A stretch of 64,000 nucleotides of DNA, taken from NCBI GenBank assembly GCA_964608595.1, contig CAZSOU010000001.1:20618-84617 (forward strand), read 5' to 3'. This document shows, one piece after another, positions 7,534 through 16,267 of the stretch. The stretch's first letter is position 1, and every line of letters starts with the position of its first letter. The position numbers were made by a program, and so were the translations under genes. The stretch is from Oleiagrimonas sp964608595 (GTDB taxonomy: Bacteria; Pseudomonadota; Gammaproteobacteria; Xanthomonadales; Rhodanobacteraceae). The notes beneath the pieces were generated by a model. It was not told the origin of the DNA. It did no database searches and saw only the letters and a program-made list of their open reading frames with translations.

Positions 7534-9363
7534 ATGCTGAACGCGCTTTGTATCGGGCTCGACGGCATGAATTCAGGTGGCTGGATGCGTGCCGCCACCT
7601 CGATGGCACGCCAGGGGTTTGTCCATGCGATACGGCGGACATGGCCCGGCGGCTGCCTCGATGGATGGATGCATGCCTTGCATGAAAACATGCCGCCGAG
7701 CGAATGGTTGGCACACGACCAAAGCGCATGCTGCGTCGGCACACTCTGGTACCGCGGTCGCTTCGGCAGGTCCGCATTACCTGCACTGCTGAACGAGACC
7801 AGCGCCGGTGGCGCCATCGACGAGCTTCAACTGCGCGGCAATTTCGCACTATTCCTGCGCACAGCCAACCGGTGCTTGTTGCTGAACGATGCCATGGGGT
7901 TGGTGCGGATTTATGCAAGCCGCGACCGGCGCTTTTACAGTACCAGTTGGCTGGCAACCTGCGCCTATTCGGGTGCGGTAAAGATTGATGAAGCAGCGGC
8001 TGTCGAATACGTGCTGCTGGGCGCTTCGCATTCGGATCAGACCGTCGCCGACGGCGTTGTCACGCTTCCGCTCGGCAAGGCATTCAACCTCGCTGTCGGT
8101 CGAACGGACGATCGCGCGATCGAATATATCGACAACGATACGCCGTGTCCCGCGTCGATCGATGTCGCATCGGCGATCATCCGCTCGCGGTTGCAAACCC
8201 GGTGCACCGAAATCGTCAATGCCTTCCCTCGGGCCATCCGCATGGCGCTGTCGGGTGGTTTCGATTCCCGGTTGATCCTTGCGGGCATGCTGGAACGAGG
8301 TGCCCACCCGAAGCTGTTCGTTTACGGCACCGAGGACTGTGCCGATGTGCGTCTGGCCCGGCAAGTCGCACAATGCGTCGGCCTGCCTCTGGACGTTGTC
8401 GACAAAGCCGCAGCCGCCAGCAAAAAGCCCCTGCCGGAACGCGAGGATCTGGTGCAAAACGCATTGTTTTTTGACGGCTTGCCCAATGACGGCATTTTCG
8501 ACACGGGGGTCGATCGCCTTACGCGACTTGCGCAGACCGAACAGGGACACATTGTCCTGAACGGCGGCGGCGGCGAAATCCTTCGCAATTACTTTTATTT
8601 GCCCAACCGCCGATGGTTGCCGCGAGACATCGTGCACGCGTTCTATCGCGGATTCGATCGCCGTGTCTTCCGTGACGCGAAAGCGCTGACTCTTTACGAG
8701 GAGCGTCTGGGCACCGCCATCGCGCTCGCTGCCCGCGCCAACGCGTTGTCGCGCGGCAAGCGGTTGAACCGGGAAGACGTGGAACTGCTCTACCCGTTGT
8801 TCCGTTGCCACCACTGGATGGCCGTGAACAACAGTGTTTCCACCCGGCACGGGTACTTCATCACCCCGCTGCTGGACCTCGCCTTGATACGCCTTGCCTG
8901 CCGATTGCCACTGACCTGGAAAAACGCGGGCCGACTGCAAGCGCTTGTCATCCGGTCCCTGCACCCTGCGGCTGCCGGACCGGTTTCCACGCACGGCTTC
9001 AGTTTCCGGACCGGTCCCGATACGCGCGCCGTGGTTGCAGACTGGTCGATCCGCATGCGTCCCACGCGGCTTCGTCCGCTTATCAACGCCACGCACCGAC
9101 GCCTCGGCAAACGGAGCGTCTCGCCACTCTGGATCGCCCATTGCCGGGCACTTTTTCCCGGCCCGTGGCACCTGGATCCGGTATTGAACCTGGATCGACT
9201 GCCGAACAATGGCGCATTGGGGCGCGCACTCGCCATCGAGGTCGCGTGGCGCGAACTGTTCAATAACCACGGGTCGTCCACCATCGCGACAGCGGCCGCC
9301 GAATCAGGCCATGACATTCTTTTCGACAAAACTTCAGACGCCGCACGCGGCAACCGGGATTGA
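7534..9363 (+). CDS. Asparagine-synthetase-like protein without glutaminase cysteine
   Basis: A 609-residue protein of the asparagine synthase superfamily. The C-terminal synthetase domain has the ATP PP-loop (LSGGFDSR, residues ~238-246) and a downstream NGGGGEILRNYFY near residue 343, matching the GDGADELFGGY region. The N-terminal 200 residues keep the outline of the class II glutamine amidotransferase domain (FALFLRTANRCLLLND), but there is no Cys2, so glutamine cannot be used in the usual way. Relatives include beta-lactam synthetase, lasso-peptide cyclases and proteins in polysaccharide clusters, which form amide bonds with other amines. No RiPP precursor, protease or polysaccharide gene is adjacent, so the substrate is unknown. 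The gene stands alone between tRNA-Arg and an aldehyde dehydrogenase gene. Confidence 0.8.
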   Translation: MLNALCIGLDGMNSGGWMRAATSMARQGFVHAIRRTWPGGCLDGWMHALHENMPPSEWLAHDQSACCVGTLWYRGRFGRSALPALLNETSAGGAIDELQLRGNFALFLRTANRCLLLNDAMGLVRIYASRDRRFYSTSWLATCAYSGAVKIDEAAAVEYVLLGASHSDQTVADGVVTLPLGKAFNLAVGRTDDRAIEYIDNDTPCPASIDVASAIIRSRLQTRCTEIVNAFPRAIRMALSGGFDSRLILAGMLERGAHPKLFVYGTEDCADVRLARQVAQCVGLPLDVVDKAAAASKKPLPEREDLVQNALFFDGLPNDGIFDTGVDRLTRLAQTEQGHIVLNGGGGEILRNYFYLPNRRWLPRDIVHAFYRGFDRRVFRDAKALTLYEERLGTAIALAARANALSRGKRLNREDVELLYPLFRCHHWMAVNNSVSTRHGYFITPLLDLALIRLACRLPLTWKNAGRLQALVIRSLHPAAAGPVSTHGFSFRTGPDTRAVVADWSIRMRPTRLRPLINATHRRLGKRSVSPLWIAHCRALFPGPWHLDPVLNLDRLPNNGALGRALAIEVAWRELFNNHGSSTIATAAAESGHDILFDKTSDAARGNRD

Positions 9364-9445
9364 ATGCTGAGGCTCCGCCGCCACCTCTGTTAAACTAACC
9401 GTTTTGCGCGGGCCCTCTTCCGCGCGCTGCACTTCAGGAGCCCTC

Positions 9446-10984
9446 ATGTCCCACGAAATCTTCGAGGCACTCGGCCTTTCCGACACCAATTCAGGTGCTT
9501 ACCTCGGCAACGGCGAATGGTCGAAAACCACCGACGCCGGCATCATCGAGCCGAAAAACCCGTCCACCGGCGAGGTGCTGGCCAAGGTATATGCCTCCTC
9601 CAGGGCCGATTACGACACCATCGTCGAGCGCGCGCAAGAATCGTTCAAGGCATGGCGCAACACGCCGGCGCCGGTACGCGGCGAAGCGGTGCGCCTGGTT
9701 GGCGAAGCACTGCGCAAGTACAAGGATCCGCTGGGCTCGCTGGTGGCCTTGGAAATGGGCAAGATCAAGCCCGAGGGCGACGGCGAAGTGCAGGAAATGA
9801 TCGACATCGCCGACTTCGCCGTGGGTCAGAGCCGCATGATGTACGGCAAGACCATGCATTCGGAGCGCCCGGGCCACCGCATGTACGAGCAGTACCATCC
9901 GCTCGGCCTGGTGTCGCTGATCACCGCATTCAACTTCCCGCTGGCACCGTGGGCCTGGAACTCCATGCTGGCCGCCGCATGCGGCGACATCTGCATCTGG
10001 AAGCCGTCGCCGAAGGTGCCGTTGTGCGCCATCGCCGCGACCAAGGTGTGCAACGAGGCGTTGAAGGAAGGCGGCTTCCCGGACATTTTCTATCTGTTCA
10101 ACGAAGTCGAGGGCAGCATCGAGTTGTCGCAGAACATGGTCGACGACAAGCGCATGAACCTGGTCAGCTTCACCGGCTCGGTCAAGGTCGGTCGCACCAT
10201 CGGCGAGCGCGTGGCACGCCGTCTGGGCAAATCGCTGCTGGAACTGGGCGGCAACAACGCCATCATCATGGACGAAACCGCCGACCAGAAACTGGCCATT
10301 CCCGGCATCGCCTTCGGCTCGGTGGGCACCGCCGGACAGCGCTGCACCTCCACCCGTCGTCTGATCATCCATGAATCGATCGCCGACGAAGTCACCGGCA
10401 AACTGGTCGACGCCTACAAGCAGATCGAAACCAAGATGGGCGAAGCGGTCGACCCCAAGACCCTGCTGGGCCCGCTGAACAGCGAGCAAGCCGTGCAGAC
10501 CTTCCTCGACGCCATCGAGAAGATCAAAGCGGCTGGCGGCAAAGTGCTGACCGGTGGTGAAAAGGTCGACCGCGCGGGCAACTTCGTCACGCCGGCCATC
10601 GTCACGGGCCTGCCCAACGATCACGAAATGGTGCAGACCGAAACGTTCGCCCCGATCCTGTACGTGCTGCCGTACAAGGACATCGACGAAGCCATCGCCA
10701 TGCAGAACGGTGTCGACCAGGGCCTGTCGAGCGCGATTTTCTCGCAGAACGTCAAGGTGACCGAGAAGTTCCTTTCGGCGCTGGGCTCGGACTGCGGCAT
10801 CGCCAACGTCAACATCGGCACCTCCGGCGCCGAAATCGGCGGCGCGTTCGGTGGCGAGAAGGACACGGGCGGCGGGCGCGAGTCCGGCTCCGATGCCTGG
10901 AAGGCGTACATGCGTCGCCAGACCAACACCATCAACTACTCGGACGATCTGCCGCTGGCACAGGGCATCAAGTTCGATATTTGA
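9446..10984 (+). CDS. amaB: ALDH7-type aldehyde dehydrogenase (aminoadipate-semialdehyde/piperideine-6-carboxylate)
   Basis: A 512-residue NAD-dependent aldehyde dehydrogenase. The catalytic cysteine lies in GTAGQRCTSTRR and the general-base glutamate in LLELGGNN; SFTGSVKVG is the cofactor-binding turn. The N-terminal GEWSKTTDAGIIEPKNPSTGE and the C-terminal GGGRESGSDAWKAYMRR are typical of ALDH7 (antiquitin/AmaB), which oxidises 2-aminoadipate 6-semialdehyde in lysine degradation. The ATG at 9446 has CAGGAG six bases upstream, which rules out a longer in-frame start at 9404. It is a single-gene unit that ends in a strong hairpin. No other lysine catabolic gene is in the window. Confidence 0.9.
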   Translation: MSHEIFEALGLSDTNSGAYLGNGEWSKTTDAGIIEPKNPSTGEVLAKVYASSRADYDTIVERAQESFKAWRNTPAPVRGEAVRLVGEALRKYKDPLGSLVALEMGKIKPEGDGEVQEMIDIADFAVGQSRMMYGKTMHSERPGHRMYEQYHPLGLVSLITAFNFPLAPWAWNSMLAAACGDICIWKPSPKVPLCAIAATKVCNEALKEGGFPDIFYLFNEVEGSIELSQNMVDDKRMNLVSFTGSVKVGRTIGERVARRLGKSLLELGGNNAIIMDETADQKLAIPGIAFGSVGTAGQRCTSTRRLIIHESIADEVTGKLVDAYKQIETKMGEAVDPKTLLGPLNSEQAVQTFLDAIEKIKAAGGKVLTGGEKVDRAGNFVTPAIVTGLPNDHEMVQTETFAPILYVLPYKDIDEAIAMQNGVDQGLSSAIFSQNVKVTEKFLSALGSDCGIANVNIGTSGAEIGGAFGGEKDTGGGRESGSDAWKAYMRRQTNTINYSDDLPLAQGIKFDI

Positions 10985-10993
10985 GTGTCGGGA

Positions 10994-11020
10994 TCCGGAG
11001 CCCGGGACCCGGGCTCCGGA
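10994..11020. repeat. Perfect 27-bp palindrome after amaB
   Basis: TCCGGAGCCCGGG, one A at 11007, then the exact complement CCCGGGCTCCGGA. It begins 10 bases after the amaB stop and precedes the terminator at 11030. It has no T-run of its own and is probably an RNA-stabilising hairpin or a small repeat element. Confidence 0.75.
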
Positions 11021-11029
11021 ACTCGGAAA

Positions 11030-11067
11030 AAGGGTAACCGGCCATGGTCGGTTACCCTTGTCTTTTT
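11030..11067 (+). terminator. Rho-independent terminator of amaB
   Basis: The stem AAGGGTAACC (11030-11039) pairs perfectly with GGTTACCCTT (11050-11059) across a 10-base loop and is followed by GTCTTTTT. It lies 46 bases after the amaB stop and 18 bases before the next start. AAAA on the left side of the stem could make it partly bidirectional. Confidence 0.85.
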
Positions 11068-11084
11068 GCAGAGGCACATTTCCC

Positions 11085-11852
11085 GTGAGCCACGGCGTTT
11101 CTTTCGACTTTTCCGACTATCGTGTAGTGGTTGCCGGTGGCAGCAAGGGCATTGGTCGCGCCATGGCTGTCGCTTTTGCTCGTGCCGGTGCCGCGGTTTC
11201 GGTTTGTGCGCGTCACGAAGACGGACTGGCCGACTTGCACGACGAACTGGCCGGCGACGGCATCAAGATTCATGCGCAAACCTGTGACCTGGCCGATGCC
11301 GGCGCCATCGCGGCATGGATTCCTGCTGCCGCCGAGGCATTGGGCGGCATCGATGTGCTCATCAACAACGCCAGCGGTTACGGATTCGCGGACGAAGACG
11401 CCGATTGGGAAGCCAACTTCCGCGTCGACCTGATGGCGCCGGTGCGCGCTTCGCGTGCGGCGCTTCCGTGGTTGAAGCAGTCGACGCATGCCAGCATTCT
11501 GCACACCAGCTCCATTTCGGCACTCGGGCCACGCCCTGGTGGTCCCTCCTATGCGGCACTCAAGGCGGCGCTGAGCCACTTCACCACGTCGCAGGCCCTG
11601 CGCATCGCCAAGCATGGCATCCGCGCCAACGCGATCGCTCCGGGCTCCATCGAGTTCGAGGGGGGCATCTGGGACATCGTCAAGCGCGACAACCCCGAGC
11701 ACTACGCCGCCACGCTCGCGAAGATCCCCTTCGGTCGCTACGGTCGCGTCGACGAAGTGGCCAATGCCGCGTTGTTTCTGGCCTCACCGCTGGCCGGCTG
11801 GATCACCGGGCAGATTTTGTGCGTCGATGGCGGTCAATCGCTTCTTGGCTGA
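11085..11852 (+). CDS. Short-chain dehydrogenase/reductase
   Basis: A 255-residue classical SDR oxidoreductase. The Rossmann NAD(P) motif reads GGSKGIG, followed by NNAS, the catalytic serine in HTSSISALG, the YxxxK pair in SYAALK, and the C-terminal GWITGQILCVDGGQS. The start is GTG with GAGG about ten bases upstream; no ATG fits. The family covers 3-oxoacyl-ACP reductases and many sugar, steroid or alcohol dehydrogenases, and nothing here fixes the substrate. Position directly after the amaB terminator suggests independent transcription. FabG itself is unlikely because no fatty acid genes are nearby. Confidence 0.88.
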   Translation: MSHGVSFDFSDYRVVVAGGSKGIGRAMAVAFARAGAAVSVCARHEDGLADLHDELAGDGIKIHAQTCDLADAGAIAAWIPAAAEALGGIDVLINNASGYGFADEDADWEANFRVDLMAPVRASRAALPWLKQSTHASILHTSSISALGPRPGGPSYAALKAALSHFTTSQALRIAKHGIRANAIAPGSIEFEGGIWDIVKRDNPEHYAATLAKIPFGRYGRVDEVANAALFLASPLAGWITGQILCVDGGQSLLG

Positions 11853-11932
11853 TTTGCCGAGGCGATGATCACGAACGGCAAAAGACCGTCATTCATGCGA
11901 AAATACCGGGGTTTTTCACAGCGATCACGAAC

Positions 11933-12076
11933 ATGGATACCGCCGTCGAATCCCGTGGCATAGGCCATACCATTGTCCGCGTGCTGATTTACGCCGTGCT
12001 GATTGCCATCGGTTTGTGCCTTTTTGCGGCCGCCGGCATCGGCGGCGGATTGCTGGCCCTCAACTGGCTGGTTTGA
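11933..12076 (+). CDS. Small single-span membrane protein, hypothetical
   Basis: A 47-residue frame starting ATG GAT ACC, with a short polar N-terminus (MDTAVESRGIGHT) and a continuous hydrophobic stretch of about 32 residues ending LLALNWLV. It ends 9 bases before pyrD and could be co-transcribed with it. I recognise no family. Support comes from the clean transmembrane segment in the gene direction and the fit between neighbours; against it are the short length and the lack of a clear Shine-Dalgarno. Confidence 0.5.
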   Translation: MDTAVESRGIGHTIVRVLIYAVLIAIGLCLFAAAGIGGGLLALNWLV

Positions 12077-12085
12077 CCGTGCTTG

Positions 12086-13126
12086 ATGTATGACTCCCTG
12101 CGCCCGCTGCTGTTCAAACTGGACGCCGAAACGGCGCACCGACTGACCCTGTACGCCATGGGTGTGGCTCAACGCAGCGGTCTTTCTCACCTGATCGCCG
12201 AGCCGCCAACGACCGACCTGCCGGTACGCGCGTTCGGTATCGACTTTCCCAATCCGGTGGGACTTGCCGCCGGTCTGGACAAGAACGGCGCCCACATCGA
12301 CGGACTGGCGGCGCTCGGTTTCGGCTTCATCGAAATCGGTACGGTCACTCCGCGCCCGCAAGCGGGAAACCCGCGTCCGCGCCTGTTCCGCCTGCCGCGG
12401 CACGAAGCCATCATCAACCGCATGGGTTTCAACAACGATGGCGTGGACGCCTTGGTGCGCAACGTCGAGCGCGCCGATTACTCGGGTGTGCTCGGCATCA
12501 ACATCGGCAAGAACAAGGACACGCCCAACGCGGAAGCTGTCACCGATTACCTGACGTGCCTGCGCCTGGTTTATCCGTTGGCGAGTTACATCACCGTCAA
12601 CATTTCCTCGCCCAATACACAGGGACTGCGCGACTTGCAGCAGGCGGACACCTTGCGCCGCTTCGTCGGCACGTTGCGTGAATCGCAGGAAAAGCTGGCC
12701 GCGCAACATGGTCGGCGCAAGCCCATGCTGCTGAAAATCGCTCCCGACCTGGACGAAAACCAGTTGGATGCGATGGCCGACGTACTGCTGGATTGCGACG
12801 TCGACGGCGTCATTTGCACCAACACCACCATCGACCACAGCCGTGTCTCCGGCGCCCCGCACGGCGACGAAACCGGTGGTCTGTCCGGCGCGGTGCTGTT
12901 CGACGCATCCACCGTCATTTTACGCGCCATGGCCGCGCGTCTGGGTGACCGCATCGACATCATCGGCGTCGGCGGGATCAGCGAAGGTGACCGTGCCGCG
13001 CAGAAACTGGCAGCCGGCGCATCACTGGTGCAGATCTATTCCGGCCTCATTTACCGCGGCCCGCGCCTCGTGAGCGAATGCGTCGAGAAAATCCGCCACC
13101 ACCAATCGGGGACACCCAGCACCTGA
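12086..13126 (+). CDS. pyrD: Dihydroorotate dehydrogenase (quinone), class 2
   Basis: PyrD oxidises dihydroorotate to orotate in pyrimidine synthesis, passing electrons through FMN to the quinone pool at the inner membrane. The 346-residue length and the N-terminal amphipathic helices (MYDSLRPLLFKLDAETAH) are those of class 2 enzymes. Visible are NPVGLAAGLDKNG, the catalytic-serine motif NISSPNTQGLR, CTNTT, and GVGGISEGDRA at the phosphate-binding end. The ATG at 12086 gives the standard MYDSL start; a TTG one codon earlier is not needed. Confidence 0.96.
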   Translation: MYDSLRPLLFKLDAETAHRLTLYAMGVAQRSGLSHLIAEPPTTDLPVRAFGIDFPNPVGLAAGLDKNGAHIDGLAALGFGFIEIGTVTPRPQAGNPRPRLFRLPRHEAIINRMGFNNDGVDALVRNVERADYSGVLGINIGKNKDTPNAEAVTDYLTCLRLVYPLASYITVNISSPNTQGLRDLQQADTLRRFVGTLRESQEKLAAQHGRRKPMLLKIAPDLDENQLDAMADVLLDCDVDGVICTNTTIDHSRVSGAPHGDETGGLSGAVLFDASTVILRAMAARLGDRIDIIGVGGISEGDRAAQKLAAGASLVQIYSGLIYRGPRLVSECVEKIRHHQSGTPST

Positions 13127-13155
13127 CATGCCGTCAAACCTGAACCATGTGTCCC

Positions 13156-13236
13156 GCAGGAGCGCATGTCATGGGCGATGGCTTTACCGTTTCATGGAGC
13201 CTTGAGGCTGTCGCGCGCAAGATGCGCTTCCGCACG
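13156..13236. repeat. Pair of inverted REP-like sequences between pyrD and murB
   Basis: GCAGGAGCGCATGTCATGGG (continuing CGATGGC) runs forward at 13156, and on the complement strand GTGCGGAAGCGCATCTTGCG (continuing CGCGACAGCC) ends near 13206. Both match the REP-like unit at 4845-4873. The head-to-head pair could fold into one long hairpin between the two genes. Confidence 0.5.
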
Positions 13237-13276
13237 GCGAAACGTCCCTTTCCATTCCACCCGCATTGCCCAGATC

Positions 13277-14308
13277 ATGCCCATTTCCGTATCCGAACCC
13301 TATACGCTGCAAAATGACGCCAGCCTCGCCGCGCACAACACCCTGCGTGTCGACGCCGCCGCGCATCAGCTCGCCACGCTCAATGATGCCGGCGCCCTGC
13401 CCGAGTTGCTTGACCAACTGGATACATCGCCAATGGTGCTGGGCGAAGGCAGCAATGTGCTTTTTGCCGGCCGTGTCGACGCCAGCGTGCTCGTCATGGC
13501 CACGCACGGCGTGCAGGTGGATGAAATCGACAACGGCGCACACATTGCCGTCGCCGCTGGCGAACGTTGGGACGATTTCGTGCGCTGGTCGCTCGGCCAG
13601 GGGTTTGCCGGCCTGGAGAACCTGATTCTCATCCCCGGCACCGTCGGCGCCGCGCCGATCCAGAACATCGGCGCCTACGGCGTCGAAGTGGCGGAGTTCA
13701 TCGACAGCGTGGAAGCATGGGACACCAGGGAGAAGTGCGTGGTCATGCTGGATAACACCGCGTGTCGTTTCGCCTATCGCGATTCGTTGTTCAAGCACCA
13801 GCCCGGCCGCTACATCGTCACCGCGGTGCGGTTCGTGCTGCCGCGCGAGCACGAACTGAGAATGAACTATGCCGGCCTGAAACAGCAACTGGCACGCATG
13901 GGTATTTCCCGCCCCACCCCGTACCTGGTTGCCGAAGCCGTGCGGACGTTGCGCGAGCGCAAGCTGCCCGATCCAGCCGTCATCGGCAACGCGGGCAGCT
14001 TCTTCAAGAATCCCGTCGTAGCGGCCAGCCGGGCTGCCGCTCTCGTGTCCGAACATCCCGACATGACGCAATGGCCGGTGGCAAACGGCCACGTCAAACT
14101 GTCTGCCGCCTGGCTTATTGAAGCCTGTGGATTCAAAGGCTTGCGTGAAGGTGATGCCGGCATTTCGAATCGCCATGCCTTGGTATTGGTCAATCATGGC
14201 CATGCCAGTGGCACCGAACTCTGGAGCCTGGCGCAGCGCGTGATCGACGGCGTGGAGTCGCGTTTCGGCGTGACGCTGGAACCGGAGCCGCGAGTGATCG
14301 GCCTCTGA
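13277..14308 (+). CDS. murB: UDP-N-acetylenolpyruvoylglucosamine reductase
   Basis: MurB makes UDP-N-acetylmuramate with NADPH and FAD, the second committed step of peptidoglycan precursor synthesis. At 343 residues it matches the E. coli type I enzyme (342). Visible are HNTLRVDA, the FAD-binding LGEGSNVLF, LIPGTVGAAPIQNIGAYG, the catalytic-serine motif NAGSFFKNP, and the C-terminal LEPEPRVIG carrying the catalytic glutamate. I start at the ATG at 13277 because it aligns with the family; an in-frame start at 13166 would run through the REP pair. Confidence 0.96.
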   Translation: MPISVSEPYTLQNDASLAAHNTLRVDAAAHQLATLNDAGALPELLDQLDTSPMVLGEGSNVLFAGRVDASVLVMATHGVQVDEIDNGAHIAVAAGERWDDFVRWSLGQGFAGLENLILIPGTVGAAPIQNIGAYGVEVAEFIDSVEAWDTREKCVVMLDNTACRFAYRDSLFKHQPGRYIVTAVRFVLPREHELRMNYAGLKQQLARMGISRPTPYLVAEAVRTLRERKLPDPAVIGNAGSFFKNPVVAASRAAALVSEHPDMTQWPVANGHVKLSAAWLIEACGFKGLREGDAGISNRHALVLVNHGHASGTELWSLAQRVIDGVESRFGVTLEPEPRVIGL

Positions 14309-14463
14309 CCGTTTTCCGGGGCCTACCACATAACATCGGCTGAGGCTATCCAACGAACGGGACAAATGGCTTGAATTGCGTCACAATACCCCGTCCAAGG
14401 GGAGGGAGACGGCATACGTCGGTTTGTTCATTCGGACAAGAAACGGCGTGACCGTGATGAATC

Positions 14464-16197
14464 GTGACGACAATGGGACGAGGGGCGCACGTTTGTTGGT
14501 TGGCCGCATGGCTGTTGCTGTCGGGGTTGCTGCCCGACATCGGCCACGCCGAAACCATGACCGGGCAATGGGCCAAAGTACATGCGGGCGATACGCCTGC
14601 TTCCGTCATCGCCGCAGCTCGCGAGGGCAAGCTGCACGCGTTTGATCCGTCGAAAAAAACCGCATTCCCCAGGGACAGCGATGTCTGGATCGTCCTGCGA
14701 CGGGATCCCGACGCCCACTACCCCGCCCGCATGTTGACCGTACCGACACCGGTCTTCGGGCACCTCACCCTTTACAACGGGAATTCGCCGGTGGTCACCG
14801 TGAGCATGGACGACACAACCGGGTCCGTGCACGGCTTCGGACGCATCGCATTGTTCCTCACCTCCGGTCATGCAGCTACGTCGCCCATCGTATTGCGCTA
14901 CCAGCCCTGGACCGCATTCACCTCTCCGCTGAATTTTCAGCTCCAGAGCGTCGACAGCTACTCGCGGCAGGACATGCGCTGGATGGCCATGACCAGCGCT
15001 TGCGTCGGCGTGATGTTGATCATGGCGTTTCTGGCGCTGTGCTTCGCCTGCATGCTGCGCGACTGGGCGTTCTTCTGGTTCGCGATGTTCATCGGCAGTT
15101 ATGCGCTCGTACAATGTCTCCAGACCGGTTTCGCCTTTCGACCGCTCGGCATGTACATCTTCGCCGGCGAGAACTACATATGGTCCATCTTTTTCGTGGC
15201 CGTCATGTTGAGCTGCGCACAACAGTTCATGCGTCATTTCTGCTGTCTGAGCACACAAGCACCGAATTTCGATCGTCTGTTGGCGAGCTTGAACCTCGCG
15301 AGCCTGGTGCTGCTGTTTCTGGTGTGCGTCGACTATCCACCATTGCACGACCTCGTCCAGATCACCCTGTCTCCGCTATTGGCACTATGGATGACAGGCA
15401 TGCTGATCGTCGCCATCATCAGCATGCTGCGCGGCTCGCGCATGGCCGGCTATTTTGCCGCCAGCTGGGGCCCGCTGCTGATACTGACCATCATGAAAAA
15501 CACGCAAGCCTGGATACCCGGGCTCCAGGGCATGACGTGGCTGGTTGACGCCTGCATGCTCGCCGCGACCTTCGGGTCGGTCATATTGTCGCTTGGTCTG
15601 GCCGATCGCACGCGAATCATCAGCCATGATCGTGACAAGGCGCGCGAACTTGCCGATCACGATTCGCTGACGGGCCTGCTCAACCGTCGTGCCTGGAGCG
15701 AGGCCGCAACCTTGCGGATTGCCAACAGCACCGTACGCCAAACCCTCTTTTTTCTGGACCTGGATCACTTCAAGACGCTCAACGACTGTCACGGCCACGC
15801 GACGGGCGACATGGCCCTGGCCAAGGTTGCCGATGTGCTGCGCAACAGTCTCTCACCCGCGGGTATCGTCGGGCGCTACGGTGGTGAGGAATTCGTCATC
15901 CTCACCCACCACATCAGCCGGTCGCATGCCGTCGACACGGCGAACAACCTGTGCCGTGGCGTCGAAGGACTCGGCATTCCGGTAAACAAGCACGGTCTTC
16001 CGCTGACGATCAGCATCGGCGTCACCGTGCAACGCAACAGCGATGATCTGACAAGCATGATCCGCCGCGCCGACCTTGCCATGTACAGCGCCAAATCGAG
16101 TGGCCGCAACCAGGCCGCCTGCGAATGCGTCGATCGGCGCAAACCGGACTCGGCCATGCGCGATACCGACAATCTGCGCGTCGGCACGGTGCAGTGA
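14464..16197 (+). CDS. Membrane diguanylate cyclase with 7TMR-DISM-like sensor
   Basis: A 577-residue protein with a signal peptide (to about residue 30), a periplasmic beta-rich region (~30-170) of 7TMR-DISM extracellular type, seven or so transmembrane helices (~175-375) and a C-terminal GGDEF domain (~395-555). The active loop is RYGGEEF, and the metal and nucleotide motifs HDSLTGLLNRRAW and FLDLDHFKTLND are intact, so c-di-GMP synthesis from GTP is expected. The RxxD inhibitory site that usually precedes GGDEF reads SPAG here, so product feedback at that site is not expected. The start is GTG at 14464 or ATG at 14473. It is a single-gene unit; the sensed ligand is unknown. Confidence 0.88.
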   Translation: MTTMGRGAHVCWLAAWLLLSGLLPDIGHAETMTGQWAKVHAGDTPASVIAAAREGKLHAFDPSKKTAFPRDSDVWIVLRRDPDAHYPARMLTVPTPVFGHLTLYNGNSPVVTVSMDDTTGSVHGFGRIALFLTSGHAATSPIVLRYQPWTAFTSPLNFQLQSVDSYSRQDMRWMAMTSACVGVMLIMAFLALCFACMLRDWAFFWFAMFIGSYALVQCLQTGFAFRPLGMYIFAGENYIWSIFFVAVMLSCAQQFMRHFCCLSTQAPNFDRLLASLNLASLVLLFLVCVDYPPLHDLVQITLSPLLALWMTGMLIVAIISMLRGSRMAGYFAASWGPLLILTIMKNTQAWIPGLQGMTWLVDACMLAATFGSVILSLGLADRTRIISHDRDKARELADHDSLTGLLNRRAWSEAATLRIANSTVRQTLFFLDLDHFKTLNDCHGHATGDMALAKVADVLRNSLSPAGIVGRYGGEEFVILTHHISRSHAVDTANNLCRGVEGLGIPVNKHGLPLTISIGVTVQRNSDDLTSMIRRADLAMYSAKSSGRNQAACECVDRRKPDSAMRDTDNLRVGTVQ

Positions 16198-16267
16198 TGC
16201 ATGAAACACCGCTGAGGCACACCCGGTACACTTCCGCCATGGACAAACCATGCATCCGGAGCATGCC

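Noticed and set aside
7239..9363. An integrated island at tRNA-Arg with an attachment-site repeat
   Set aside because: I found no second copy of the tRNA 3' end (TTCGAATCCTGTCGGGGTCG) downstream and no integrase gene.
7239..9363. A lasso-peptide cluster around the asparagine-synthetase-like gene
   Set aside because: No precursor peptide, leader-peptidase (B) or export gene is adjacent; the short frame at 7257-7463 has no leader/core character.
9491..11077. A long open frame (over 500 codons) on the minus strand
   Set aside because: It is antisense to the aldehyde dehydrogenase gene and reads as Gly/Arg/Ala/His-rich sequence with no family resemblance; GC-rich codon bias keeps the antisense frame open.
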